A model generated the notes under the pieces. That model ran no database searches and was not told the origin of the DNA. It saw only the letters and a program-made list of their open reading frames with translations. Positions 1 to 7,135 of a stretch of 8,119 nucleotides of DNA are shown one piece after another. The DNA comes from Candidatus Sulfopaludibacter sp. SbA3. GTDB lineage: Bacteria > Acidobacteriota > Terriglobia > Bryobacterales > Bryobacteraceae. Made by a program: the position numbers and the translations under genes. Location: contig CAMDKT010000256.1 in assembly GCA_945900935.1 (NCBI GenBank), forward strand, positions 1 through 8,119. The letters run 5' to 3'. Every line of letters begins with the position of its first letter. Positions within the stretch are counted from its first letter, which is position 1.

Positions 1-1626
1 GCCTTTAATCTTCGTCATGTTCTGATCGATGTTGTAAATCTGAACGATGGAGTTGCGGCGATTGGCGGCGGTGACATATTCCATGCCGACCCCGGTCCCC
101 GTGATGTTTGGAAAGCCGAATTCGTTGAACGGATTCGGCAGACCAAGGATGTCGGCGTACTTTTTGTCGTCGCCGACGTTGATGAAATTCAAGTCCTCCG
201 AGCCGACGTTGAAGAGCGTCTCGGAGAAAAATGACGGAGAAAATGTGTGCGTCCAGGAGACGACGGCGGAATGATCGCGAATGGGACGAAAGGTGCCGTT
301 GGCGGAGAAGTCGAGCGTGGTTGGCGAGTTGTTGTTGCCCGATTGCGCGTAGCTGTCGCGAACACCATAGGAGTAGCGGGCGAAGATCTGGTCTTTATCG
401 GAGAGGCGGTGATCGAAGCGATTCGTCATGGTCCATTCGAGACGATTGTTCGGCGCCTGATAAAAATAATTGTTGGCCACGAGGGGATTGGCGCCGGGAT
501 CATTGGGCGCTGGCGTGACGGAATAAAGGTATTTCGCCAGCGGACTTTGGCGGTTCATCGGAATGCGATTGCCATTGTAAGGAAGGCGTCGCCAATCCGC
601 GCCGGTTGTCCATGGGTCATAGAGAGTGAATCGCCGTCCGGCGCTGTCGGCCAAGCCGGAGAAGTCGCCCTCGCGCATCGCCATCGTCGGGACGGCGGCG
701 CTTTTCGTGGAGGCGCTCAAACTACGAAAGTCTTCGTAGGAAGAGAAGAAAAACGTCTTGTTTTTGCCGTTGTAGATTTTGGGGATGATGACGGGTCCGC
801 CGGCGGAGCCACCGAATTCATTGCGGACCAGATGCGGCGGGCGGGTCCAACGATCCTCGCGGCGGCGCGCGACGCCGAAGCCGAGATTGTTGTTGCGCGC
901 GATTTCGAGGAGGGATCCGTGGAATTGATTTGTGCCGCCGCGAGTGGTGACGATCACCGTGCCAGGGCGATTCATCTTGGCTGAGGAGCCGTTGGTTTCA
1001 ACGCGGAACTCCTCGATCGTGTCCATTCCGGGAGGCCGGCCGGACAGTTCTCCGGTGTCCCGATTGGACATCACAGCGCCATCCTGCAAAAACTCAACGC
1101 CCCACCGCAAACCCCAGACACGCGGCGAAGCTGATGCGCCGTCCATTCCGGGCGTGGTCTGTGTCACCAGCGTTTGGAACATGCGTCCGCTGATCGGGAG
1201 TTGGTCGATGCGTTCGCGATCGGTAACCGAAGCCAAAGTCGCCGAGGTTGTCGTTACGAGCGGCGCAGCGCTGGCCTGCACGGTCACTTCTGTCGTCGTA
1301 TTGCCGACTCTCAACACTGCGTCGACAACGGCGGTGTCGCCCGATTGCAGCAGGAATTCGCCTTTGAATGTTTCCATGCCGGGAGTTTCAACGCGAATCG
1401 CGTAGGGTCCAATTTGGACCGCGGGGAAAATATAAATGCCGACTTCGTTGGTGACGGTCTTGAAGTCGCGCGCCGTTCTTGTATGCGTTGCCACAACCGC
1501 GGCCCCGGGCACAACCGCGCCCGATGCGTCTTTCACGGTCCCCTGAATTTTGCCAACACCGGTTTGCGCGGTGACGGACTGAACGATTGCGAGAGTGAGT
1601 AGAAGCGTTAACCCCAGGCGATTCAT
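1..1626 (-). CDS. TonB-dependent receptor, Oar-like, with carboxypeptidase-regulatory-like domain (N-terminal 542 aa, partial)
   Basis: The reverse strand is open from an ATG at 1626 to the window edge, giving 542 residues with no stop. Residues 1-20 form a Sec signal peptide (short basic start, LLLTLAIVQ core, likely cleavage VTA|QT). Residues about 24-107 form a CarboxypepD_reg/Cna-B-like beta-sandwich (GKIQGTVKDASGAVVPGAAV, then TNEVGIYIFPAVQIGPYAI). A plug-like region follows at about 110-235, with DQLPISGRMFQ, DTIEEFRVETNG and VIVTTRGGTNQFHGS. The barrel opens with a family signature, FGGSAGGPVIIPK, then GKNKTFFFSSYEDFR. Related acidobacterial proteins run to roughly 1,000-1,200 residues, so about half is missing off the left edge. 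The family sits in the outer membrane; substrates are mostly unknown and none can be assigned here. No TonB box or strong Shine-Dalgarno is evident. It lies 44 bp downstream of a glycosyltransferase on the same strand and may be cotranscribed with it. The family call is secure. Confidence 0.93.
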   Translation of the reverse strand, partial: MNRLGLTLLLTLAIVQSVTAQTGVGKIQGTVKDASGAVVPGAAVVATHTRTARDFKTVTNEVGIYIFPAVQIGPYAIRVETPGMETFKGEFLLQSGDTAVVDAVLRVGNTTTEVTVQASAAPLVTTTSATLASVTDRERIDQLPISGRMFQTLVTQTTPGMDGASASPRVWGLRWGVEFLQDGAVMSNRDTGELSGRPPGMDTIEEFRVETNGSSAKMNRPGTVIVTTRGGTNQFHGSLLEIARNNNLGFGVARRREDRWTRPPHLVRNEFGGSAGGPVIIPKIYNGKNKTFFFSSYEDFRSLSASTKSAAVPTMAMREGDFSGLADSAGRRFTLYDPWTTGADWRRLPYNGNRIPMNRQSPLAKYLYSVTPAPNDPGANPLVANNYFYQAPNNRLEWTMTNRFDHRLSDKDQIFARYSYGVRDSYAQSGNNNSPTTLDFSANGTFRPIRDHSAVVSWTHTFSPSFFSETLFNVGSEDLNFINVGDDKKYADILGLPNPFNEFGFPNITGTGVGMEYVTAANRRNSIVQIYNIDQNMTKIKG

Positions 1627-1670
1627 GCGGAGACTGTACCACTTCGCGCCGGAAATTGTGAGTGAAGCGC

Positions 1671-2435
1671 TTACTGACGACGTCGGATAACTAATTGGAA
1701 ATACAATCGCCAAAGCTGGCCGAATGTCGTGACAAGCGATTTAACGCGGAAGAACTGAGAGCGACCGTGATGACGCGGGTAATGCGAGACGGGCACTTCG
1801 ACAACGCGCATCCCGCTGCCTTCGAGTTTCTTTACAAGCTCCACGCAGATGGTGCCGCTGGATGAACAGAGGTTGGCGCGTTCGACGAGGGAGCGCCGGA
1901 TGAGCCGAAAATCGCAATCGATGTCGCGAAGTTTGACGCCGAACAATAAGCGGGCGAACTGATTGTAGACGGCCCCGATCGCGATGCGGTGCCATGGATC
2001 CTGGCGCCGTATTTTATAGCCGTTGATGAGCCCGACGTCGGGCCAGACGGCATCAAGGAGTGACGGGAGTTCGCCCACATCGTACTGTCCATCGCCATCG
2101 GTGTAGAAGACGAACTCTTTGGTGGCCGCCGCGAACCCGGTGCGAAGGGCTCCGCCATACCCGCGATTTTCCGGATGCGTGATGATGCGCAGGCGCGAAC
2201 CATGCGTCCTGCTTAAGTCTTCCAGCACCGCGCCCGTATTATCGGCACTGCCGTCGTTGACGACGATCACTTCAAAGTCCCTCGCGTGTTGATAGAGAAC
2301 GGCGAAAGTTTTTTCGATTAAATCGGGGAGGGAAGGGGCATCGTTATATGCCGGAAAAAAGACACTCAATCCGTAAGGAAACAGATGGTTGGAGACACGG
2401 GTGGCCGTTCGCAAAGGCGTGGCGGTTTCGAGCAT
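1671..2435 (-). CDS. Glycosyltransferase family 2, polyprenyl-/dolichol-phosphate sugar synthase-like
   Basis: This 254-residue protein has a GT-A fold of family 2. The nucleotide-sugar-binding start is GLSVFFPAYND (22-32), followed by EVIVVNDGSADNT (55-67). The metal-binding segment is YTDGDGQYD (111-119), and DIDCDFRLI (171-179) matches the conserved D-x-D-C-x-F-[KR] stretch of DPM1-like enzymes. Positions 218-228 (HYPRHHGRSQF) match the basic region near the active site in this subgroup. Known relatives move a sugar from a nucleotide donor onto a polyprenyl phosphate at the inner face of the cytoplasmic membrane. The C-terminal transmembrane pair of GtrB/ArnC-type proteins is absent; only a mildly hydrophobic, basic tail remains (LWRLYFQLVIRRRQ), which could bind membrane peripherally. 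The ATG at 2435 has no clear ribosome binding site, so the first 20 residues are uncertain; an internal TTG start near residue 23 is less likely. The donor sugar cannot be told. Confidence 0.9.
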   Translation of the reverse strand: MLETATPLRTATRVSNHLFPYGLSVFFPAYNDAPSLPDLIEKTFAVLYQHARDFEVIVVNDGSADNTGAVLEDLSRTHGSRLRIITHPENRGYGGALRTGFAAATKEFVFYTDGDGQYDVGELPSLLDAVWPDVGLINGYKIRRQDPWHRIAIGAVYNQFARLLFGVKLRDIDCDFRLIRRSLVERANLCSSSGTICVELVKKLEGSGMRVVEVPVSHYPRHHGRSQFFRVKSLVTTFGQLWRLYFQLVIRRRQ

Positions 2436-2492
2436 GAAAGCAACTTTAGCCGAGCCAGGCGCGCGCTGTCGATACGGTAATTCCTGTATCCG

Positions 2493-3143
2493 TTAGGAAA
2501 CAATGCCGCGGCGAACGGCGCTCAGCACCAATTCCGCGGCGCTGTGGATCTCCAATTTTTCCATAATGCGCGAACGGTGCGTTTCCACGGTATGAAGGCT
2601 AAGGTTGAGTTGAGCGGCGATTTCTTTATTGCTGTTGCCTTCGGCGAGGAGTTGATAGACGTGGCGCTCCCGCTCGGTCAGCCGGTCAAAGCGATCATCG
2701 GGAGGATCGGCTTCGTTGCTATTGGCGGGGTCGCGGCGCTGAACAAAGCGTCGTACTTCCGGGCTGAAAAATCGCGCGCCGCTGCGAACGGCGGAAACGT
2801 CTTCGATCAACTCCTGTTCCACGCAGTCCTTCAAAACGTAGCCTCTGGCGCCTTCGCGAACGGCCCGCAAAACATACCGTTCATCGGCGTGCATGCTGAG
2901 CATGAGGACGGAAAGGGAAGGCAGCAAGCGACGTAATTGGGTGAGCGCTTCCAAGCCGTTGAGGCCTTTCATGCCGACATCGAGAAGGACGAGATCGGGC
3001 TGATGCTCCTTCGCCATGTCGATGGCTTCGGTGCCGGAACCGGCCTCGGCTACGACGCGCAGATCGGGCTGACTTTCCAGAATGCGGCGAACGCCCTGGC
3101 GCACCAGTGCGTGGTCATCGGCCAGCAGAATGCGGCAAGTCAT
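2493..3143 (-). CDS. Two-component response regulator, NarL/FixJ family (LuxR-type HTH)
   Basis: This 216-residue regulator has the usual length and layout. The receiver domain is residues 1-120, with the acidic pair D9/D10 (LLADDHALVRQG), phospho-acceptor D55 (LVLLDVGMKGLNG), switch residue S83 (MLSMHADERY) and K105 (GYVLKD), so all key residues are intact. A linker of about 30 residues leads to a LuxR/GerE helix-turn-helix at 155-215 (LTERERHVYQLLAEG, then SNKEIAAQLNLSLHTVETH and RSRIMEKLEI). By family knowledge, phosphorylation on D55 promotes dimerisation and DNA binding. The ATG start overlaps the upstream kinase stop by one base (TAATG), which indicates translational coupling, so that kinase is the obvious partner. 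The target promoters are not known; the divergent region at about 4490-4588 is one candidate. A glycosyltransferase follows 57 bp downstream. Confidence 0.96.
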   Translation of the reverse strand: MTCRILLADDHALVRQGVRRILESQPDLRVVAEAGSGTEAIDMAKEHQPDLVLLDVGMKGLNGLEALTQLRRLLPSLSVLMLSMHADERYVLRAVREGARGYVLKDCVEQELIEDVSAVRSGARFFSPEVRRFVQRRDPANSNEADPPDDRFDRLTERERHVYQLLAEGNSNKEIAAQLNLSLHTVETHRSRIMEKLEIHSAAELVLSAVRRGIVS

Positions 3144-4489
3144 TAGCCGCGCTCCGCAAAGACGGCGTCTTCGACGGGCAGCATCAGCGCCACACGCGTC
3201 CCTGCGCCGGGACGAGCATCGACCGTAAGCGCGCCGCCAAGCTTCGCGGCCCGTTCCTTCATGCCGAGAATCCCGGTGCCGCGTGACGGCAGGCCCCGCC
3301 GGTCCAGCGTAAAGCCGCGCCCGTCGTCCTGAATTTCCAATGAGACGCGGCCGTCGTCGTGGCGAAGGATAACGCGAATCGCGGTGGCTTGTGCATATTT
3401 CTCACAGTTATTCAGTGTTTCCTGCGCGATGCGGAAAACGCAAGTCTTGACCGGATCGGACAGTTGCTCCCCGATATCGGCCCCATCAAATTCAAATCGA
3501 ATGCCGCTGCGGGCGGAGAAACTCTCCAATTGCCACTGCAGCGCTGGACCGAGGCCCAAATCATCCAGCAGAGATGGGCGAAGCATCAGGGAGATGTCGC
3601 GCACGATTTGAACGGTCTTTTCCGCGAGTTCGCGAGCCCGCCGCAGACGTTCCCTGGAGGCCGATTCGGGGACCATCGAAATGACATGAGAGAGCTCCAT
3701 GCGAAGGGCGGTCAGGGTCTGCCCAACCTCATCGTGAAGCTCCTGGGAAAGCGTGCGCCGCTCCAACTCCTGCGTCTCCAGCAGACGTGACGACAAATTC
3801 TCCAACTCTTGATTGGCGAGTGAAATGGCCTCGAAGTGGCGCTGGCGTTCCCGCTCCAGACGCGTTGCGTAGCGGACGCTGGCGAGGGCGACAAGGACCC
3901 CGAAAAAGATCGCGGCACCGAGCAGATACAGCAGGGTTCGCGCGGCGGACGCCCGTTCGGCGTCGTAACGGGATTGCGCGGCGACCAGTTCCTGGCGGAC
4001 GGACGCGCGGAAGTCTTCAAACATCGCCAGAAGCTCGAGACGGCGAGGGATCAGAACGTCCTCGATGAAGACAGCCGCCGGAGGAATTCCTTCCGCCGGC
4101 GGCGATTCCAGTTGACGCAGTTCCATCAGGAACTCGTCAAAGCTCACTTCAATTTTCAGTTCCGAGAGCTTCGCGGGAGCGGAGTCGCGCAAGACGACGA
4201 GCGATTGCATTCCACTGCGCTCCAACTCGGCCACTTGGGCGGCGAAAATCGCGCGCCCGGCGGGATTGCGGTTCAGGAAAAAATCGCGCGAATAGATGCC
4301 GCCCAGCCACACGGTACGCCGGATGGCCGTAATCGCGTCATCCTGGCTGATGAAATGGCGGTACGCCAAACCCTGCTGCTCGTCGCCCGCCCCCTGCAAT
4401 CGCGATGCCTCGAACGCGGAGAAGACCAGCAATGCCAGGATCACAGCGAAGCCGCCGCCGAGAACCTGTGTGCTGGTGATTCTTTTCAT
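3143..4489 (-). CDS. Membrane sensor histidine kinase, NarX/LiaS-like (HisKA_3 + HATPase_c)
   Basis: With the ATG at 4489 the protein has 448 residues. The frame extends ten codons upstream to a GTG at 4519, giving 458; the ATG is preferred because it places MKR directly before the first membrane helix, and the GGAG before the GTG is too close to work well. In the 458-residue numbering, TM1 is at 19-36 and TM2 at about 195-214. Between them lies a roughly 155-residue, mostly helical extracytoplasmic region, possibly a 4HB/CHASE3-like bundle. The HisKA_3 segment carries the phospho-acceptor in ELHDEVGQTLTALRMEL (H262). The ATPase domain has its N-box around 365-379 (AQETLNNCEKYAQA), the G1 box QDDGRGF (397-403) and the G2 box GTGILGMKERA (414-424). 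All catalytic elements look intact. It signals to the regulator encoded immediately after it, with a one-base TAATG overlap. The stimulus is unknown. Confidence 0.94.
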   Translation of the reverse strand: MKRITSTQVLGGGFAVILALLVFSAFEASRLQGAGDEQQGLAYRHFISQDDAITAIRRTVWLGGIYSRDFFLNRNPAGRAIFAAQVAELERSGMQSLVVLRDSAPAKLSELKIEVSFDEFLMELRQLESPPAEGIPPAAVFIEDVLIPRRLELLAMFEDFRASVRQELVAAQSRYDAERASAARTLLYLLGAAIFFGVLVALASVRYATRLERERQRHFEAISLANQELENLSSRLLETQELERRTLSQELHDEVGQTLTALRMELSHVISMVPESASRERLRRARELAEKTVQIVRDISLMLRPSLLDDLGLGPALQWQLESFSARSGIRFEFDGADIGEQLSDPVKTCVFRIAQETLNNCEKYAQATAIRVILRHDDGRVSLEIQDDGRGFTLDRRGLPSRGTGILGMKERAAKLGGALTVDARPGAGTRVALMLPVEDAVFAERG

Positions 4490-4588
4490 GCCGCGACTAA
4501 CAGCGTACACCCAGTACACTCCAGTCCGGCTATACAGAAATCGCCGTATTGCGCGAGAGGGGCTCCCTGGTGTGTACTAGTTGCAATC
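4490..4588. promoter_or_regulatory. Divergent intergenic region between histidine kinase and GT-C membrane protein genes
   Basis: This short stretch must hold the 5' signals for both divergent genes. The hexamer GTACAC occurs at 4505-4510 and 4514-4519, nine bases apart, and its inverse GTGTAC lies at 4572-4577. A TATACA at 4531-4536 could be a -10 element for the plus-strand gene, but no convincing -35 is spaced from it. The first repeats lie within the possible GTG-extended start of the kinase. An operator is possible but not shown. Confidence 0.3.
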
Positions 4589-5905
4589 GTGACCGGGGAA
4601 ATTCAAATAGCAGCGCCTCTGCCGGCGGCGGAGCGGAAGGCCTCCGCCTGTCCATCATCCGCCTATAAAACGTCAGGCCTACTCCTTGCGGGTCTCGCGA
4701 TATTGGCAACGCTCCCCTACGTGCCTGTCTTCGTGCAGCCGTTTCTCTCGGACGACTACGTTCAGCTCGATCTAGGCCGGAAGTACGGCCCCGTGTCTGC
4801 GTGGGGGAGCCTCTTCGCCGATCCGCTTTACCGCTGCCGGGCGACATCCATCGTAATGACGCACTGGACCGAGCAGTGGTTCGGGACCAAGCCATTGCCC
4901 TTTTATACGACGAGCGTGCTGCTGCATATTCTGAACACCTGGCTGCTGCTGATAACCGCGCGCCGACTGGGACTCGGCGTCGTTCGATCCTATATCGCGA
5001 GCGCCTTCTTCGCCGTGTACCTGGGCCACCAGGAAGCGGTGATGTGGTACGCGGCGTTGCCGGAGTTGCTGCTGTTTTTCTTCTGCGGATGTTTTCTGCT
5101 GAGTTGGAACAGCTATCTACGGGGCCGGTCAAACGCGCAGTTCGCGTTGGCGATCCTGTGGTTTGTCTTGGCGCTGCTGTCCAAAGAAGCCGGCGTCGTG
5201 CTGGTTCCGATTGCCGCGGCAATGGCCTATCAACGTGATCGCAGCCTATGGCGAATCGCGCCGCTGGCGTGCATCGCCGCAATTTACACGGTGTTGATTT
5301 TCATGGCCAAGAGCGATCATCTACATCTGAACGACGGCACATTTTCGCTGCGGGCGCCGTTTGTGCTCACATGGGCGAGAAGCATCGGTCGCATGTTTTG
5401 GATCTGGGGATTGTTGGCGGTTTTGGCCATTGCGTTTTGGCGGCGGCGCGCGTGGCGATCCCTGGTTCCAGCGGCGATATGGATGGGAGTGGCGATGCTG
5501 CCATTCTCATTTCTACTCTATATGCCGGTGGTGCCGAGCCGGCACACCTATCTCGCCAGCGCGGGCATCGGCTTCTTCGTTGCCACCGGATTATTGGTTA
5601 CGCGAGCGAAATTCCGCACGCATCGATGGGTGATGCCGGTGTTGCTTGTAACGATACTCACGCACCATTCGGGCTATATTCTGATTAAGAAACGCCAGCA
5701 ATTTCTGGATCGCGCGGTAGCCACCGAAGACCTTTTGCGCATTGCCCGCGGCACCAAAGGGCCGATCTACATCACCTGTTTTCCTTACGCGCGCGAAGTG
5801 GCGGAGAGCGCAATTGAGATCGTATTGTCGCAGCCAGCAACCCGGCTCGCTTGGGACACAGCGCCGCCGCCCGGCGTGATTACCTATTGCGCCAAGGATC
5901 CGTGA
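4589..5905 (+). CDS. Polytopic membrane protein, GT-C glycosyltransferase-like (GT39/TMTC-type)
   Basis: The frame is open from 3836, but the upstream 250 codons lie antisense to the kinase and look like a shadow, so the GTG at 4589 is proposed, giving 438 residues. No ATG occurs before residue 90. About ten or eleven hydrophobic helices follow, starting at 29-49 (SGLLLAGLAILATLPYVPVF). The first extracytoplasmic loop carries PFLSDDYVQL with an acidic pair at 55-56, the position of the catalytic acidic motif in GT-C enzymes. Other family-like stretches are KPLPFYTTSVLLHILNTWLL (101-120), LALLSKEAGVVLVP (194-207) and PSRHTYLASAGIG (327-339). A soluble tail of about 65 residues ends the protein. 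GT-C enzymes generally transfer sugars from polyprenyl-phosphate donors on the periplasmic side; donor and acceptor here are unknown. The Shine-Dalgarno is weak and the start is uncertain. An enolase-family gene follows after 14 bp, possibly in the same transcript. Confidence 0.8.
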   Translation: MTGEIQIAAPLPAAERKASACPSSAYKTSGLLLAGLAILATLPYVPVFVQPFLSDDYVQLDLGRKYGPVSAWGSLFADPLYRCRATSIVMTHWTEQWFGTKPLPFYTTSVLLHILNTWLLLITARRLGLGVVRSYIASAFFAVYLGHQEAVMWYAALPELLLFFFCGCFLLSWNSYLRGRSNAQFALAILWFVLALLSKEAGVVLVPIAAAMAYQRDRSLWRIAPLACIAAIYTVLIFMAKSDHLHLNDGTFSLRAPFVLTWARSIGRMFWIWGLLAVLAIAFWRRRAWRSLVPAAIWMGVAMLPFSFLLYMPVVPSRHTYLASAGIGFFVATGLLVTRAKFRTHRWVMPVLLVTILTHHSGYILIKKRQQFLDRAVATEDLLRIARGTKGPIYITCFPYAREVAESAIEIVLSQPATRLAWDTAPPPGVITYCAKDP

Positions 5906-5919
5906 TACGATTTGGCCGA

Positions 5920-7134
5920 ATGCCTATTACACGCCGCGATCTGCTGAAATCGCTCCCGCTGTTCCCCTCGCTGGCGCTAGCCGCCGCTCCCATCCAAGGG
6001 AAAGTGAAGATCACCGCCATACACGCGATGGCCATTCAGAACATCGCCGGCAACTGCCTGATCCGCATCGACACCGACGCGGGCATCTCCGGCTATGGCG
6101 AAGCCGGCTCCACCGGGCCTATGGCGCGCGCGCGCATCGCCACCATGGCACCGCATATTCTGGGTAAAGATCCGCTGGCGATTGAAGTGCATTTCCACAA
6201 TTTGACGACGCTGATGCACACCTATATGGCGCACATTCCGACGATTAGCGGCATCGACATGGCGCTGTGGGACCTCGCTGGAAAGCTGCTGGGCAAACCG
6301 GTCAATGTGCTGCTGGGCGGGCCATTCCGCGACGCGATTCCAATGTATTCGCACGGCTCGGCTGGGTTGAACATGCTCGACAAAGGTTCGTGCCGGGAAT
6401 GGGCAGGGCAGATCAAGGCGGCGACGGAGGGGTTCAATACGTTCAAGATCAATATTGACAAGACCCTCGGCGTGCCGTCGGCGCGTTACACGGAAACGCT
6501 CACCAGCCAGCAGTTACGCAACGTGGGAAAGGCGTACATGAACGTGCGCGAGGCGGTGGGCGATGATATCGACATCGCCGTACACTGCCACAATGAGCCC
6601 GATACGCCCAGCGCCATCGGCATCGCCAAAGCCGTTGAGCCGATGAACCCGTTGTTCCTGGAAGACCCTATCAACGTGCCGCATCATGAAGGCTGGATGG
6701 CGCTACGCCGATCGACGCGCATCCCGATCCTGACCGGTGAAAAGCTGGAAATGGTGCGCGGATTCAAGCCATTTATCGACGCCCAATCCTGCGACATTAT
6801 TCACCCGGATCTGGCGTTTTGCGGCGGGATCACCGGCGCGCGCAAGATCGCCGACTACGCCTATCAGACGCGCACGCCGGTGGCGCTGCACAATGTCGGA
6901 TCGATTATTTTGACTTACGCCAGCGCGCATTTCGGCAGCGCGATTCACAACTTCTACCGCAGCGAAAGCGCGATGGGACGGCCCACCCGCCACGTCGAGA
7001 AAATGGTGAAGGGCGGCGCGCCCGCCGTGCAGAACAGTCAATTGACTGTTCCCACAACGCCCGGGCTTGGGCTGGATCTTGACTTCGATTATCTGAAAAG
7101 CCAGTTGGTCCCGGGCGAGCCGTGGTGGAGTTGA
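5920..7134 (+). CDS. Mandelate racemase/muconate lactonizing-type enolase-superfamily enzyme with Tat signal (probable sugar-acid dehydratase)
   Basis: The ATG at 5920 gives 404 residues beginning with a twin-arginine signal (TRRDLLKS at 4-11, then a hydrophobic stretch ending ALAAAP). The frame also runs upstream to 5851, but that would bury the signal and overlap the preceding gene. The N-terminal capping domain spans about 28-140 and includes IRIDTDAGISGYGEA and ISGIDMALWDLAGKLLGKPV. The barrel carries FKIN (165-168, second strand), VHCHNEPD (211-218), LFLEDPI (235-241; E238), LTGEKL (261-266; E264), HPDLAFCGGITGARKIADYA (285-304; D287) and VALHN (311-315; H314). D287 and H314 would form the family His-Asp dyad. 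FKIN plus a histidine at 214 recalls galactonate dehydratase (DgoD), so acid-sugar dehydration is a reasonable guess; racemase or other activities are possible. H212 sits where the first metal-binding Asp is expected. The Tat signal suggests export of the folded, metal-loaded enzyme. Confidence 0.9.
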   Translation: MPITRRDLLKSLPLFPSLALAAAPIQGKVKITAIHAMAIQNIAGNCLIRIDTDAGISGYGEAGSTGPMARARIATMAPHILGKDPLAIEVHFHNLTTLMHTYMAHIPTISGIDMALWDLAGKLLGKPVNVLLGGPFRDAIPMYSHGSAGLNMLDKGSCREWAGQIKAATEGFNTFKINIDKTLGVPSARYTETLTSQQLRNVGKAYMNVREAVGDDIDIAVHCHNEPDTPSAIGIAKAVEPMNPLFLEDPINVPHHEGWMALRRSTRIPILTGEKLEMVRGFKPFIDAQSCDIIHPDLAFCGGITGARKIADYAYQTRTPVALHNVGSIILTYASAHFGSAIHNFYRSESAMGRPTRHVEKMVKGGAPAVQNSQLTVPTTPGLGLDLDFDYLKSQLVPGEPWWS

Positions 7135-7135
7135 A

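Noticed and set aside
247..984. A 245-codon plus-strand frame
   Set aside because: It is antisense to the TonB-dependent receptor, whose reverse translation carries clear family motifs through the whole interval.
1665..1672. AAGCGCTT palindrome at the glycosyltransferase stop codon
   Set aside because: Only eight bases with no extended symmetry or U-tract, so neither an operator nor a terminator is supported.
2471..2499. Weak hairpins (GATAC...GTATC and TTCCT...AGGAA) between the response regulator and glycosyltransferase genes
   Set aside because: Five-base stems with long loops, mutually exclusive, and no T-run; too weak to call a terminator.
3836..4588. A plus-strand reading frame open for about 250 codons upstream of the GT-C gene, joined in frame to it
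   Set aside because: It lies antisense to the histidine kinase, is rich in Arg, Gln and Glu with no recognisable domain, and homologous GT-C proteins begin near the first membrane helix. GC-rich codon use often keeps an antisense frame open.
4530..5282. A 250-codon minus-strand frame rich in Arg, Pro and Ser
   Set aside because: It is antisense to the GT-C membrane gene and has low-complexity composition typical of a shadow frame.
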